NCBI GenBank assembly: GCA_011375245.1
Contig: DRMA01000202.1
Coordinates: 1 to 6,057 of the forward strand
Origin: Thiothrix sp.
GTDB lineage: Bacteria > Pseudomonadota > Gammaproteobacteria > Thiotrichales > Thiotrichaceae
Length of the DNA: 6,057 bases
Direction: 5' to 3'
Under the pieces are notes generated by a model, which saw nothing but the letters and a program-made list of their open reading frames with translations, was not told the origin of the DNA and searched no databases. This document shows, one piece after another, positions 1 through 5,817 of this stretch (within the stretch, counting starts at the first letter, position 1; each line of letters opens with the position of its first letter). The position numbers and the translations under genes were made by a program.

Positions 1-1096
1 GTTTTACTAGGTTTTTAATATCACTTGGTTTTCTAAGTAATTTGATATCAGGATGTCGACGAATAACACCTGTCGCAGAACAAGGTGCATCAAGCAGTAT
101 ACGGTCATAAGGGCGACCATTGTACCAATCAGCAATTTGATTTGCATCTGCTTCAATCAGTATTGCCTGTTGACCTAAGCGCTCAAGATTTTCTTTTACA
201 CGCACAAGCCTTACAGCATCGTTATCAAGTGCCGTTATCTTCAATGCAGACGCTTGCTCAGCAATATGACCTGTTTTTCCACCAGGTGCGGCACAGGCAT
301 CTAATATGGTCATCTCTGGCTGACAATCAAGTAAATGAGCCGCTAATTGTGCTGATGCATCTTGTACCGAACAAGCTCCTATAAAAAAATCGGGGAGTTG
401 ATTAACGTTCACTGGGCTATCAAGTACTAAAGCACTCTCTACGTGAGGGTGGATAGCGGCTGGCAATTGATTTTCTTGCAACCGTGTCAAATAAGCATTA
501 CGTGTTTGTTGTTGCAAGTTCACGCGTATTGTCATTGGAGCACGTTGATTGCTAGCAATGACGATATCTTGCCAATTCTCAGGCCATGCGTGTTGTAATT
601 TGTGTAATAACCATTGAGGGTAAGCATACAAACTTGTATCAACACGATTGCATTGCTGTTGTAACCCCTCTTGGTCGCGCAGGAAGCGACGCAATACACC
701 ATTGATTAGTCCTCTTGCCCATTTCTTTTTTAACGCCTGTGAAGCGGCTACAGTCTCATTAACAGCAGCATGGTCAGGTGTATCTTGATACATAATTTGA
801 TAGAGCCCAATACGAATCAAACATTCAACATCTTTGTCTTTCTTCTTCATTGGTTTGCTAATGAGAAGATCAAGTAATGCGTTAATTTGATAATGCCAAC
901 GTAAACTACCAAAACAGATATTTTTAATCCATGCTGTTTCTTGTACTGATAATTCTTTTATTGGCCTTTTTTTTATTAATGGATCAATTAATGGGTTAAT
1001 GGACTGATTGGTTGGTTTACGTAAAACATCAGTTAGTGATTTACCTTGGTAAATTACTTGATAAATGTTTTTAGCAGCAATGGTTCTAGGATTCAT
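1..1096 (-). CDS. rsmB: 16S rRNA (cytosine-967-C5)-methyltransferase RsmB, 3' end outside window
   Basis: RsmB transfers a methyl group from SAM to C5 of C967 in 16S rRNA before the 30S subunit is complete. The first 365 residues are present. Residues 1 to about 150 form the NusB-like RNA-binding domain, with family signatures such as HAAVNETV and GLINGVLRRF. The Rossmann methyltransferase domain follows: VQDASAQ, the SAM-binding motif I DACAAPGGKT (266-275) and motif IV DAPCSATG with Cys339, then VIRRHPDIK. The reading frame is open to the left edge. By comparison with E. coli RsmB (429 aa), about 75 residues are missing, including the motif VI (TC) region that carries the nucleophilic cysteine. 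The start is ATG at 1096: a TAA lies in frame just upstream, and there is no clear Shine-Dalgarno. In relatives rsmB directly follows fmt; here a 624-bp gap separates them, so it probably needs its own promoter. The identification is secure. Confidence 0.96.
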   Translation of the reverse strand, partial: MNPRTIAAKNIYQVIYQGKSLTDVLRKPTNQSINPLIDPLIKKRPIKELSVQETAWIKNICFGSLRWHYQINALLDLLISKPMKKKDKDVECLIRIGLYQIMYQDTPDHAAVNETVAASQALKKKWARGLINGVLRRFLRDQEGLQQQCNRVDTSLYAYPQWLLHKLQHAWPENWQDIVIASNQRAPMTIRVNLQQQTRNAYLTRLQENQLPAAIHPHVESALVLDSPVNVNQLPDFFIGACSVQDASAQLAAHLLDCQPEMTILDACAAPGGKTGHIAEQASALKITALDNDAVRLVRVKENLERLGQQAILIEADANQIADWYNGRPYDRILLDAPCSATGVIRRHPDIKLLRKPSDIKNLVK

Positions 1097-1200
1097 AAGT
1101 TTTTATTTTTTACGTAATGAAAAACATTATTTACATTATTTGTTACTGAGGATGAGGAAGCTGAGTTTATCTTCAGAATGTGTTCGGAGCTAATTATTAT
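1097..1200. other. AT-rich leader between rsmB and the DnaA-box region
   Basis: This non-coding stretch is AT-rich next to rsmB, with a tandem CATTATTT-like repeat around 1124-1142. It must contain the rsmB leader and probably its promoter on the minus strand, but I could not find a convincing -35/-10 pair. No ORF or RNA gene is visible. Confidence 0.4.
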
Positions 1201-1216
1201 TAAGTTATATATATAA
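1201..1216. other. AT-rich candidate unwinding element
   Basis: The stretch contains TTATATATATAA with a single G in its first five bases and lies immediately beyond the DnaA-trios. It is in the position where the duplex opens first in origins with a basal unwinding system. The assignment rests on composition and position only. Confidence 0.5.
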
Positions 1217-1218
1217 GA

Positions 1219-1233
1219 TAGTAGTAGTAATAG
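1219..1233 (-). other. DnaA-trio array (five in-phase trios)
   Basis: The plus strand reads TAG TAG TAG TAA TAG. Read 3' to 5' from the GC-rich side this is GAT AAT GAT GAT GAT, which fits the 3'-(G/A)AT-5' DnaA-trio consensus. Trios bind DnaA as a filament on one strand and promote opening. A six-G run (1233-1238) and a GC-rich block separate them from a DnaA box in the matching orientation at 1248-1256. A chance trinucleotide run is possible, but the correct phase, strand and neighbours make that less likely. Confidence 0.65.
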
Positions 1234-1247
1234 GGGGGCTGCTCATC

Positions 1248-1256
1248 TGGGGATAA
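1248..1256 (-). promoter_or_regulatory. DnaA box variant (TTATCCCCA) next to the trios
   Basis: On the minus strand this reads TTATCCCCA, one mismatch from TTATCCACA. It points toward the trios. The same variant, with identical flank (14-bp direct repeat TGGGGATAACTTTT), recurs at 1347-1360, so it looks like a maintained variant and not a decayed box. Confidence 0.7.
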
Positions 1257-1274
1257 CTTTTAATTTCCTTTATT

Positions 1275-1287
1275 AATCATTATGTTA
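1275..1287 (+). promoter_or_regulatory. Possible IHF-binding site
   Basis: AATCATTATGTTA matches the IHF consensus WATCAANNNNTTR with one mismatch (T for the last A of the first half). It lies in an AT-rich spacer between the trio-proximal DnaA box and the main box array, the same relative position as the IHF site of E. coli oriC. The motif is degenerate, so the call is weak. Confidence 0.3.
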
Positions 1288-1301
1288 GGTTGTATTTTAC
1301 C

Positions 1302-1355
1302 TGTGGATAACCTGTGGATAACCCTGTGGATAACCTGTGGACAAATTGGGGATAA
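1302..1355 (-). repeat. Left DnaA-box array, five head-to-tail boxes
   Basis: Three perfect boxes lie on the minus strand at 1302-1310, 1313-1321 and 1325-1333. They are followed by TGTGGACAA at 1336-1344 (TTGTCCACA on the minus strand, one mismatch) and TGGGGATAA at 1347-1355 (TTATCCCCA, one mismatch). Start-to-start distances are 11, 12, 11 and 11 bp, close to one helical turn, so DnaA protomers would stack on one face of the DNA. All boxes point left, toward the box at 1248 and the trios. Confidence 0.9.
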
Positions 1356-1427
1356 CTTTTTTCCCCTCTTTTTATCCACAGGTTATCCACAGGTTATCCA
1401 CAGGTTATCCACAGGGTTATCCACAGG
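1311..1427. repeat. Large inverted repeat formed by the opposed DnaA-box arrays
   Basis: The arm at 1311-1344 is the reverse complement of 1394-1427 over 34 bp with a single mismatch (C1342), including the matching GGG spacer in each arm. The 49-bp centre contains a smaller GGGGA/TCCCC inverted repeat at 1348-1366. The symmetry could allow a cruciform, but it follows mainly from the opposed box arrays, so I do not call it a terminator. Confidence 0.85.
1372..1425 (+). repeat. Right DnaA-box array, five perfect head-to-tail boxes
   Basis: Perfect TTATCCACA copies occur at 1372-1380, 1383-1391, 1394-1402, 1405-1413 and 1417-1425. Start-to-start distances are 11, 11, 11 and 12 bp, with GG or GGG between boxes. 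All point right, toward the AT-rich region after 1436. Five perfect consecutive boxes are far beyond chance. Confidence 0.95.
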
Positions 1428-1435
1428 CAAATGTC

Positions 1436-1720
1436 TAATAATTAATCATAAAATGATTATTTTTTAATCTGTATAATATGTTATTTTTTGGATAATTTTG
1501 CTATAAAAATATAGGATTAAAAAATAAGATTTAGCCTATCTATTATACTCTATAACAGCAGGCTGTAATGAATAAAAATAGATTATCTTATTTTTGTACT
1601 ATGGTTTTCAAGAGCATTTTAAGATGATTAAATAGGACGAAAAAGAGTGTTAAAAATTAAATTAGGAATAAAGGAATAGAATATTATTTGGCAAGTTATC
1701 TACAAGCGAGTGGCTGTTGT
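1436..1720. other. AT-rich non-coding region right of the box arrays
   Basis: This stretch is strongly AT-rich, especially 1436-1530 and 1600-1690, and I find no convincing ORF, tRNA or Rho-independent terminator. It lies at the outward end of the right DnaA-box array, so it could be a second region prone to melting. It is also the 3' side of fmt on the minus strand, so transcription from def-fmt would run through it toward the box arrays unless stopped. Confidence 0.45.
1696..1704 (+). promoter_or_regulatory. Isolated near-consensus DnaA box
   Basis: TTATCTACA differs from TTATCCACA at one base and lies 17 bp beyond the fmt stop codon. One-mismatch 9-mers occur by chance in AT-rich DNA, so it is listed only because it shares the intergenic gap with the main arrays. 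Confidence 0.3.
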
Positions 1721-2689
1721 TTAATTTGACTGAAATTTTGCGCTTTCTAATGAGCGTCCATTTAAGAAACTAACCGTATCCATTGCCCTTTTTCCTGGCA
1801 TTTGTAAGCGATGAATGCGTAAAATACCTTGTCCAGTACTGACCTCAATACCCGATTTTGACTCGTTAATAACGGTACCAGGCTGTTCAAGTGTTTCTGT
1901 ACTCATCTCTTTTACCGATGTAGAGTGAATTTTCATTGGTTTACCATGATAATAGGTATAAGCAATGGGTCTAGGGCTAAAAGCGCGAACTTTGTAATCA
2001 ATGTTACGTGCTGTATCGTTCCAATCAATATTAGCTTCTTCTTTTGTCAGTTTATGTGCATAAGTAGCATATTGCTCATCTTGCACTTCACCTTGTAAGC
2101 GCTTGCCATCAATCTTATTAATCATGGTAACAATATCTTTTGCACCTTGTACTGCTAATGCATCATGGATGCTTTGCCCCGTATCGGTATCAGTAATGGC
2201 AATAGCTGATTTATGTAATATATTGCCTGTATCAAGCCCTTTGTCCATTTGCATAATCGTGATGCCTGTCTCTTTATCACCTGCAGCAATTGCCCGTTGT
2301 ATGGGTGCTGCACCGCGCCAGCGTGGCAATAGTGAACCATGAATATTGAGACAACCGTAAGTGGGAATATCTAATACTACTTGAGGTAATAATAGACCAT
2401 AAGCAGCTACCACCATGACATCAGCTTGGTAAGCACGTAATATTTCTTGTACGGATTTTGTTTTTAAATGTTCAGGTTGTTCAACAGGAATACCTACGTC
2501 TATTGCCTGTTGCTTTACAGGGCTAAACGTGATTTTTCGTCCTCGTCCAGCGGGGCGATCAGGTTGGGTATAAACAGCAATCACCTCATGCTGAGAGTCG
2601 ATTAATGCACGCAATGCAGGTACAGAAAATTCAGGTGTACCTGCGTAAATAATGCGCAGTGTGTTGGTTATGGTTGAGGTTATATTCAT
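1721..2689 (-). CDS. fmt: Methionyl-tRNA formyltransferase
   Basis: Fmt formylates the amino group of methionine on initiator tRNA using 10-formyltetrahydrofolate, giving the fMet-tRNA used to start translation in the cytosol. The protein is 322 aa (E. coli 315). The N-terminal formyltransferase Rossmann domain begins LRIIYAGTPEFSVPAL (11-26), followed by TQPDRPAGRG (41-50). The active-site block is NIHGSLLPRWRGAAPIQ (115-131), with Asn115 and His117, and Asp153 in MDKGLDTG; these match Asn106, His108 and Asp144 of E. coli with the same spacing. EVQDEQYATYAHKLTKEEANIDW and the C-terminal OB-fold tRNA-binding domain follow. The ATG at 2689 is preceded by AAGG (complement of 2700-2703) at a plausible distance, and there is no better internal start. 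It lies 15 bp after def on the same strand and is probably co-transcribed. The gene is intact. Confidence 0.97.
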   Translation of the reverse strand: MNITSTITNTLRIIYAGTPEFSVPALRALIDSQHEVIAVYTQPDRPAGRGRKITFSPVKQQAIDVGIPVEQPEHLKTKSVQEILRAYQADVMVVAAYGLLLPQVVLDIPTYGCLNIHGSLLPRWRGAAPIQRAIAAGDKETGITIMQMDKGLDTGNILHKSAIAITDTDTGQSIHDALAVQGAKDIVTMINKIDGKRLQGEVQDEQYATYAHKLTKEEANIDWNDTARNIDYKVRAFSPRPIAYTYYHGKPMKIHSTSVKEMSTETLEQPGTVINESKSGIEVSTGQGILRIHRLQMPGKRAMDTVSFLNGRSLESAKFQSN

Positions 2690-2704
2690 CGTTATATTGC
2701 CTTG

Positions 2705-3208
2705 TTATTTTGCTTTTCTAGCGAGTTTTTCGAGTTTCTTACGTACGCGCTGTTGTTTTAAAGGGGATAAGTAATCAACAAACACTTTGCCATCTAAATG
2801 GTCAATTTCGTGTTGAATACAAATAGCAAGAATGCCCTCTGCTTCGAGTTCAAAGACGTTACCTTCTTTGTTAAGCGCTTTTATCTTTACCGTTTCAGCA
2901 CGTGTGACTTCAGCATAGTATTCAGGAACTGATAAACAGCCTTCTTCCGACTGGGTTTGACCCGCTTTATCAATAATTTCAGGGTTAATGAGGCACAATG
3001 GTTCATTATGTTTTTCTGAAATATCAATTACTACAATGCGTTGGTGAATATTGACCTGAGTCGCTGCAAGCCCTATTCCTGGTGCGTTATACATGGTTTC
3101 GAGCATATCGTTGACCGTTTTTTTAATACGCTGATCAATGTTGTGAACGGTTGCTGCTTTTTTGCGTAAGCGTGTGTCTGGGTAGTGTAATATTTCTAAT
3201 AAAGCCAT
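2705..3208 (-). CDS. def: Peptide deformylase
   Basis: Def removes the formyl group from the N-terminal methionine of new proteins as they leave the ribosome; it is a metal (Fe2+) enzyme. All three family motifs are present: GIGLAATQ (44-51), EGCLS (89-93, metal ligand Cys91) and QHEIDH (132-137, ligands His133 and His137, catalytic Glu134). I choose ATG at 3208, giving 167 aa beginning [16 protein letters not shown], which matches the length (169 aa) and start of E. coli Def. The frame stays open upstream to 3298 and would add 30 residues without resemblance to the family, so I treat that as non-coding leader. The Shine-Dalgarno is weak. It is the first gene of a def-fmt unit and is divergent from the LysM gene. 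Confidence 0.97.
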   Translation of the reverse strand: MALLEILHYPDTRLRKKAATVHNIDQRIKKTVNDMLETMYNAPGIGLAATQVNIHQRIVVIDISEKHNEPLCLINPEIIDKAGQTQSEEGCLSVPEYYAEVTRAETVKIKALNKEGNVFELEAEGILAICIQHEIDHLDGKVFVDYLSPLKQQRVRKKLEKLARKAK

Positions 3209-3221
3209 ACCGAAAATCCGA

Positions 3222-3256
3222 ATTATAGGTGTTCTGTTAAATTTATCGCTAGTATA
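3222..3256 (-). promoter_or_regulatory. Candidate def promoter elements
   Basis: On the minus strand, TATACT (complement of 3251-3256) and TATAAT (complement of 3222-3227) both resemble sigma-70 -10 boxes upstream of def. Neither has a good -35; the first has a 3-of-6 match at 17-bp spacing. The second would give an almost leaderless transcript, so the first is more plausible. AT-rich sequence makes such matches common. Confidence 0.28.
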
Positions 3257-3352
3257 CCTGTCACTACTTCCTATTACACTTAGTCGTACCTTTAACAATA
3301 CTTGGGTGATTTTTTGTTATTTTTCAGTAACTCTTTTAAGGGTGTGTTGTTG

Positions 3353-3381
3353 TTAACAGTTAGGATTCTTTTAAATAAATT
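3353..3381 (+). promoter_or_regulatory. Candidate sigma-70 promoter for the LysM lipoprotein gene
   Basis: TTAACA (3353-3358, 5 of 6 matches to the -35 consensus) and TAAATT (3376-3381, 4 of 6 to the -10) are separated by 17 bp. Transcription would start near 3388, leaving a leader of about 23 bases before ATG 3411. It could serve lysM, dprA and smg together. Confidence 0.32.
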
Positions 3382-3410
3382 GATAAAACGTACTGGATAA
3401 ATTGTATTGT

Positions 3411-4562
3411 ATGAATGGAATGCACACTCAATCATTGCTTGCTATAGCCCTATTTTCCTTATTATTGCTGTTGCAAGGATGTAGTACTCATTATGCTTCT
3501 TCCCCTGTAAGTCCTGCTGAACAAGCTTTTGATTCTTATTATGGGTCTCCTGCTAATGGAATGGCTACTGATAATAACGCCTCTTTCATCGATGGTCGCA
3601 AGGGAGCTGTATTACGTGAAGATGCACCAAAACGTTACGTGGTAAAAAAGGGCGATACCTTATGGGGAATTAGCCAGAAATTCTTAAAAATGCCAACATA
3701 CTGGCCTGAAATATGGGATAAGAACCAGAAAGTTAAAAATCCACATCGAATCTTTCCTGGTGATGTGTTGTACCTTTATTATCGAAAGGGGGAAAGGGCA
3801 ATAAATGATCAGCTTGTTCCTACCATACGTGTTGAACGTCACGGCAGTGGTTTACCCATTTCAACATTAGAACCTTTTTTGATGTGGCCTTTAATAGTTG
3901 ATAAAGATGCACTGAATCAAGCGCCTTATATTGTTGCTTCACGTGATAATAAATTATTAATTGAAGGTGAGAATACGGTTTACATCAAAGGTCTTGCTAA
4001 CAGTAGCCGAGGTGATGTCTATGGTGTTTATCAAACAGGTGAGGAATTACGCGATCCAGAAACTAACGAGCTATTGGGTACTGAAATAAAGTATCATGGT
4101 AAAGTTAGTATTATGCGACCTGATAGTATTACCACTGCCTTTGCTGAAGAGGTAAAACGAGAAATAAAACCTGCTGATCGTTTAATCAAGATTAATGAAT
4201 ATCGCACTGCTCTTACCGCGCCAATGAAAGCCCCTACTATTAAAGTGCGTGGTGTCGTTATGGGGTTGTATGATGCTACTCTTCTAAGTGGTCAGCGTAT
4301 GATTGCTTTAGTGAACCGTGGTAAACGAGATGGTTTGCAGGAAGGTCATATTATTGGTATCTACAGCAAGCCTAAAGTCGTTGATGATCCGTATGAAAAA
4401 TCAACCAATAAATTTAAAGTAGTGAGTGCTGTTCCTGTGACGTTGCCGCCTGAGCGTGTAGGGACAATGGTTTTATATAGTGTAACGGATAAGTTGAGTT
4501 ATGGACTGATTACGGAGTCATATAATGCGATCAAAAAGGGTTATAAAATAGGTAATCCATGA
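3411..4562 (+). CDS. LysM-domain lipoprotein
   Basis: This is a predicted envelope protein with a peptidoglycan-binding LysM domain, the usual neighbour of def and dprA in Pseudomonas and betaproteobacteria. From ATG 3411 it has 383 residues. A hydrophobic segment (9-21) ends in the lipobox LQGC with Cys24, suggesting cleavage by signal peptidase II and lipid anchoring. The segment before it lacks Lys or Arg, which is unusual for a signal peptide. LysM spans about 74-124 (YVVKKGDTLWGIS ... PEIW ... NPHRIFPGDVLYL). The rest is a long domain of unknown function; FLMWPLIVDKD and RGVVMGLYDATLL are its clearest segments. Family knowledge supports wall binding but not an enzymatic role. TTG 3402 and ATG 3420 are alternative starts. 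No strong Shine-Dalgarno is visible. Confidence 0.88.
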   Translation: MNGMHTQSLLAIALFSLLLLLQGCSTHYASSPVSPAEQAFDSYYGSPANGMATDNNASFIDGRKGAVLREDAPKRYVVKKGDTLWGISQKFLKMPTYWPEIWDKNQKVKNPHRIFPGDVLYLYYRKGERAINDQLVPTIRVERHGSGLPISTLEPFLMWPLIVDKDALNQAPYIVASRDNKLLIEGENTVYIKGLANSSRGDVYGVYQTGEELRDPETNELLGTEIKYHGKVSIMRPDSITTAFAEEVKREIKPADRLIKINEYRTALTAPMKAPTIKVRGVVMGLYDATLLSGQRMIALVNRGKRDGLQEGHIIGIYSKPKVVDDPYEKSTNKFKVVSAVPVTLPPERVGTMVLYSVTDKLSYGLITESYNAIKKGYKIGNP

Positions 4563-4582
4563 TATTTTAGAATTTAAAATAT
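4562..4582 (+). other. AT-only inverted repeat after the LysM gene
   Basis: ATATTTTA (4562-4569) and TAAAATAT (4575-4582) could pair around a 5-base loop just after the LysM stop codon. With no G-C pair in the stem and no following T run it is a poor Rho-independent terminator, so read-through into dprA is likely. Confidence 0.25.
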
Positions 4583-4633
4583 TGAACCATGCTGAAAAAT
4601 TAGGAAATATTATTAACGTGTTTTGTGAAATCA

Positions 4634-5812
4634 ATGGATGACTTACAATACTGGGTACGTTTGTTACGTGTACCAAAAATTGGTCCACGGCGTTACCAGA
4701 CATTATTAACAGCATTTGCTACCCCCGAAAATGTCTTTAATGCTTGTATAAGTGAATTGGTTGATGCTGGCATACCTAAAAAACAAGCTGAAGCGATTAT
4801 GCATCAGCCTGAGGATTCCAGTTCGGCTGATTTAGCATGGTTAAATGCATCTGCTTCACATCATATTGTTACTTATCATGATGATAATTACCCCAAACGT
4901 TTAAAGTTGATTGAGAGTCCACCACCCTTACTTTATGTACAAGGTGATGTGCATTTACTAAAAGACCCTCAATTAGGAATTGTTGGCAGCCGTCATCCTA
5001 CACAAAGTGGACAAGATAATGCCTATCAGTTTGCTAAGTACCTCTCCAATCAAGGATTATGTATTACTAGTGGTCTAGCACTGGGGATTGATGGCTTTAG
5101 TCATAAAGGAGCATTAGATGCAACAGGTGCAACGATTGCTATTATGGGTACAGGACTTGATCGTGTTTATCCTGCTGCTCATCATGGCTTAGCCCACCAA
5201 GTAATCGAAAAAGGTGCAATTGTCTCTGAATTTTGTGTAGGGACACCTGTCAAAGCAGCTAATTTTCCGCGTAGAAATCGAATGATTAGTGGTTTAAGCG
5301 TAGGGGTTCTTGTTGTTGAAGCAGCCGTTAAAAGTGGTTCATTAATCACTGCCCGTTATGCGATGGAACAGGGTAAAGAAGTATTTGCATTGCCAGGTTC
5401 AATCCATAACCCCTTGGCACGTGGTTGTCATCATTTGATACGCCAAGGTGCGAAACTAGTCGAGACCGCAGAACATATATTTGAAGAATTAGTGCCTGTA
5501 TTGCAAGATGCACTCCATTCAAATCAACAAAGCGAACAATTGCCTAGAACCCATTTTGAAACTCATACTAAGACCAGTGATACTAAGATTAATAATATAG
5601 AAAAAAGCCGTACTGAAAGTAACGATGAACTTGATAGTGATGAACTGAAGTTGCTTGATGCAATGGGGTATGACCCCATCCCTATTGACCAAATTGTAGA
5701 ACAAACAGGATTCGCGATTGATGCAGTTTCATCAATCCTGCTATTATTAGAGCTTAAGGGCTATGTTAGTGCATGTGGTCGAAGCCAGTATTTAAGACAA
5801 AGTAGAGCGTAA
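4634..5812 (+). CDS. dprA: DNA-processing protein DprA (Smf)
   Basis: DprA binds incoming single-stranded DNA in the cytosol during natural transformation, protects it and loads RecA. From ATG 4634 it is 392 aa (E. coli 374). Residues 1 to about 60 form the helical N-terminal domain, with RVPKIGPRRYQTLL resembling helix-hairpin-helix. The Rossmann-like DprA domain follows, with GIVGSR (115-120), SGLALGID (146-153), GTGLDRVYP (172-180), FPRRNRMISGLS (211-222), SGSLITA (234-240) and ALPGS (252-256). A polar linker at about 293-335 leads to a C-terminal winged-helix domain (about 337-388), IDQIVEQTGFAIDAVSSILLLLELKGYV. GTG 4625 is an in-frame alternative start. An AGGA at 4602-4605 is too far upstream for either, so the start is uncertain. 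smg follows after 5 bp, indicating an operon. The gene is intact; whether the cell is transformable is not shown by this window. Confidence 0.96.
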   Translation: MDDLQYWVRLLRVPKIGPRRYQTLLTAFATPENVFNACISELVDAGIPKKQAEAIMHQPEDSSSADLAWLNASASHHIVTYHDDNYPKRLKLIESPPPLLYVQGDVHLLKDPQLGIVGSRHPTQSGQDNAYQFAKYLSNQGLCITSGLALGIDGFSHKGALDATGATIAIMGTGLDRVYPAAHHGLAHQVIEKGAIVSEFCVGTPVKAANFPRRNRMISGLSVGVLVVEAAVKSGSLITARYAMEQGKEVFALPGSIHNPLARGCHHLIRQGAKLVETAEHIFEELVPVLQDALHSNQQSEQLPRTHFETHTKTSDTKINNIEKSRTESNDELDSDELKLLDAMGYDPIPIDQIVEQTGFAIDAVSSILLLLELKGYVSACGRSQYLRQSRA

Positions 5813-5817
5813 ATACC

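Larger units (their letters stand above)
1201..1427. other. Candidate chromosomal replication origin (oriC)
   Basis: This region has the parts expected of a bacterial oriC. From left to right it has an AT-rich stretch (1201-1216), five DnaA-trios (1219-1233), a GC-rich block (1233-1247), a one-mismatch DnaA box (1248-1256), an AT-rich spacer with an IHF-like site (1275-1287), and two opposed head-to-tail DnaA-box arrays (1302-1355 and 1372-1425). Eight boxes match TTATCCACA perfectly and three more have one mismatch. On the minus strand the order box, GC-rich, trios, AT-rich matches the basal unwinding system described in Bacillus subtilis and many other bacteria. There is no GATC site, so Dam/SeqA control of the E. 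coli kind is unlikely here. dnaA is not in the window, but in Pseudomonas this same gene cluster lies close to the origin. The alternative is a datA-like DnaA-titration site, which would not need trios and an unwinding stretch. Function is inferred; the motifs are seen directly. Confidence 0.78.

Noticed and set aside
85..384. 99-codon plus-strand ORF
   Set aside because: It lies entirely antisense to rsmB, across the conserved SAM-binding and motif IV coding region, and resembles no known protein.
1302..1425. CRISPR array
   Set aside because: The repeats are 9-mers every 11-12 bp with 2-3 bp between them and two orientations; there are no spacers of CRISPR length and no cas genes.
1311..1427. 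Rho-independent terminator from the large inverted repeat
   Set aside because: The arms are 34 bp with a 49-bp centre and no T run after the stem in either direction; the symmetry is explained by opposed DnaA boxes.
1282..1467. 61-codon plus-strand ORF across the DnaA-box arrays
   Set aside because: Its sequence is just translated box repeats (LWIT..., GYPQVIHRLSTGLSTG), with no Shine-Dalgarno and no family resemblance. The open frame is a by-product of the repeats.
1559..1568. Small CAGC/GCTG hairpin in the AT-rich gap
   Set aside because: Only four base pairs around a 2-base centre, with no T run; not a supportable terminator or operator.
2103..2342. Short ORFs on both strands inside fmt
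   Set aside because: They overlap the conserved catalytic region of fmt in other frames and show no recognisable protein.
3392..3401. DnaA-box-like ACTGGATAAA upstream of the LysM gene
   Set aside because: Two mismatches from consensus and isolated; expected by chance in AT-rich DNA.
4518..4715. 65-codon minus-strand ORF over the LysM-dprA junction
   Set aside because: It is antisense to the end of the LysM gene and the start of dprA, with no family resemblance and no plausible ribosome binding site.
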